From Alphaproteobacteria bacterium (lineage in GTDB: Bacteria; Pseudomonadota; Alphaproteobacteria; Rhizobiales; Xanthobacteraceae), in assembly GCA_005883115.1 (NCBI GenBank), contig VAZQ01000281.1, positions 1,416 to 8,985 of the forward strand: 7,570 nucleotides of DNA, given 5' to 3'. The notes beneath the pieces are model-generated. The model had not been told where the DNA came from. It did no database searches and was given only the letters and a program-made list of their open reading frames with translations. Of this stretch, positions 6,618-7,570 are shown piece after piece (the first letter of the stretch is position 1; every line of letters starts with the position of its first letter). Position numbers and translations under genes: made by a program.

Positions 6618-6655
6618 CATGGCCGGGGCTCGTCCCGGCCATGACCCGTCTTTTT
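6618..6655 (+). terminator. Rho-independent-type terminator / REP-like palindrome after the Spy-like gene
   Basis: CATGGCCGGG (6618-6627) and CCCGGCCATG (6634-6643) form a perfect ten-base-pair stem with a six-base loop, 31 bases after the stop of the Spy-like gene. A run of five T residues is at 6651-6655, seven bases beyond the stem, so termination in the plus direction is plausible though not textbook. No matching A-run lies on the other side for pckA. The palindrome core resembles intergenic repeats known from Bradyrhizobium-type genomes, so it may be a dispersed element serving as terminator between convergent genes. Confidence 0.6.
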
Positions 6656-6680
6656 GCTGATGATCCGTCGGGGTTGCTTA

Positions 6681-7570
6681 TTACTCCGCCGCGAGGCGTA
6701 CTTCGGGAGCGGCCGAACGCACGTCCGCGTCGACGTGGTTCTCATACTTCACGAAGTTCTCCTGAAACATGCGCACCAGCTTGCGCGCGGTTTCGTCGAA
6801 TGCCGCTTTGTCCTTCCAGGTTTTCATCGGATAGAGGAGGTGCGGCTCGACTCCCGACACCGAGGTTGGCACCACGAAGCCGAAATATGGATCGGTGCGG
6901 AAGCTCACTTCCTTGAGGGAACCGTCGAGCGCGCCGGTGACGAGTGCGCGCGTCGCCTTGATCGGCATGCGGCGCCCGACTCCGTAGATGCCGCCGGTCC
7001 AGCCCGAGTTGACGAGTCCACCTTGTGCCGGGAAATGTAATCGCGAAGCAGATTGCCGTATTCAGCCGGCGGGCGCGGCAGAAATGGCGCGGCGAAACAG
7101 GTCGAGAATTCGGGCTCCACTCCGACCAGACCCTTCTCGGTACCGGCGACCTTCGCGGTGTAGCCGGAGAGGAAGTGATACATCGCCTGCGCGGGGGTGA
7201 GCTTGGCGATCGGCGGCATCACGCCGAAGGCGTCGGCGGTCAGGAAGATGATGTTCTTCGGGTGACCGGCGCGCCCGCTGCGTGAGGCGTGCGGCATGAA
7301 TTCGAGCGGATACGCCGAGCGCGTGTTCTCGGTCTTGGACTCGTCGGCAAAGTCGGGGATCCGCGTCTGTGGATCGAAAACCACGTTCTCGAGCACCGCG
7401 CCGAAGCGGTTGGTTGCAGCGTAAATCTCGGGCTCAGCCTCCTGCGAGAGCTTGATGCACTTGGCGTAACAGCCACCCTCGAAATTGAAGACGCCATCCG
7501 GTCCCCAGCCATGCTCGTCGTCGCCGATGAGAACGCGATTGGGATCGGCCGAAAGCGTGGTCTTGCCGGT
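6681..7570 (-). pseudogene. pckA: Phosphoenolpyruvate carboxykinase (ATP), frameshifted, 5' end outside the window
   Basis: On the reverse strand the first visible codons read TGKTTLSADPNRVLIGDDEHGWG, the Walker A end and kinase-2 region of ATP-dependent PEPCK, which converts oxaloacetate and ATP to phosphoenolpyruvate, CO2 and ADP in gluconeogenesis. FEGGCYAKCIKLS, ENTRSAYPLEF (with the active-site Arg), IIFLTADAFGVMPPIAKL and MYHFLSGYTAKVAGTEKG follow, then YGNLLRDYISRHKVD. At about 7014-7016 the frame breaks. The expected continuation VNSGWTGGIYGVGRRMPIKATRALV resumes in another frame from 7013 to the TAA at 6683-6681, giving 110 residues. Read as is, the product would end at 6905 with a foreign tail and lack the C-terminal fifth. 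The residue count of both parts otherwise fits a full-length PEPCK of about 535 residues. Either a real recent mutation or a sequence error explains it. Confidence 0.9.

Noticed and set aside
4679..6745. A 688-codon open frame on the minus strand antisense to the Spy-like gene
   Set aside because: It is Arg/Gly/Ala-rich with no recognisable domain, and mirrors the GC-rich low-complexity plus-strand gene, which has a signal peptide, a strong ribosome-binding site and conserved duplicated domains. Long antisense frames are expected at this GC content.
1..7570. CRISPR arrays, tRNA/rRNA genes, transposases, phage or defence genes
   Set aside because: None was seen on either strand. The gene content is conserved housekeeping plus one secreted protein, and I cannot support a claim of a new multi-gene system here.

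Overview
The window reads as a GC-rich alphaproteobacterial chromosome segment, most likely Hyphomicrobiales (the Bradyrhizobium / Rhodopseudomonas / Pseudolabrys side). The reasons are the gene order rpmH-rnpA-yidC-engB(yihA)-argB, the long Pro/Gln-rich linker in YidC, a secreted Spy/CpxP-like protein of a type I associate with Bradyrhizobium relatives, and a GGCCGGG palindrome of the kind scattered through those genomes. This placement is inference from protein character; no database search was run.

Layout. At the left edge (minus strand, 1-311) is the start of a TVP38/TMEM64 (VTT-domain) membrane protein. A 249-base divergent spacer follows, with a good housekeeping promoter candidate (425-454) pointing right. 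Then comes a tight gene-expression cluster on the plus strand: rpmH (561-695, ribosomal protein L34), rnpA (721-1041, RNase P protein), yidC (1041-2882, membrane insertase) and engB/yihA (2879-3535, 50S assembly GTPase). rnpA/yidC and yidC/engB overlap by 1 and 4 bases, so they are probably translated in a coupled way. argB (3642-4526, N-acetylglutamate kinase) follows after 106 bases. After a 176-base spacer comes a 627-residue secreted protein (4703-6586). It has low-complexity Gly/Pro/Ala/His and Gln/Asn regions, an aromatic PYAYD repeat block and two tandem copies of a Spy/LTXXQ-type domain. A perfect 10-bp palindrome plus T-run (6618-6655) lies between it and the convergent pckA (6681-7570, minus strand). 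pckA runs off the right edge and has a frameshift near 7014-7016.

How they work together. rpmH, rnpA, yidC and engB serve the ribosome, tRNA maturation, membrane insertion and 50S assembly, a classic growth-linked cluster. argB (arginine synthesis) and pckA (gluconeogenesis) are central metabolism. The Spy-like protein is probably an envelope-stress or periplasmic chaperone-type factor. I see no CRISPR array, insertion sequence, tRNA, rRNA or new multi-gene system. The points most worth a second look are the pckA frameshift, the duplicated cysteine-paired Spy-like domain with its unusual N-terminal half, and a possible general-stress promoter in front of it.
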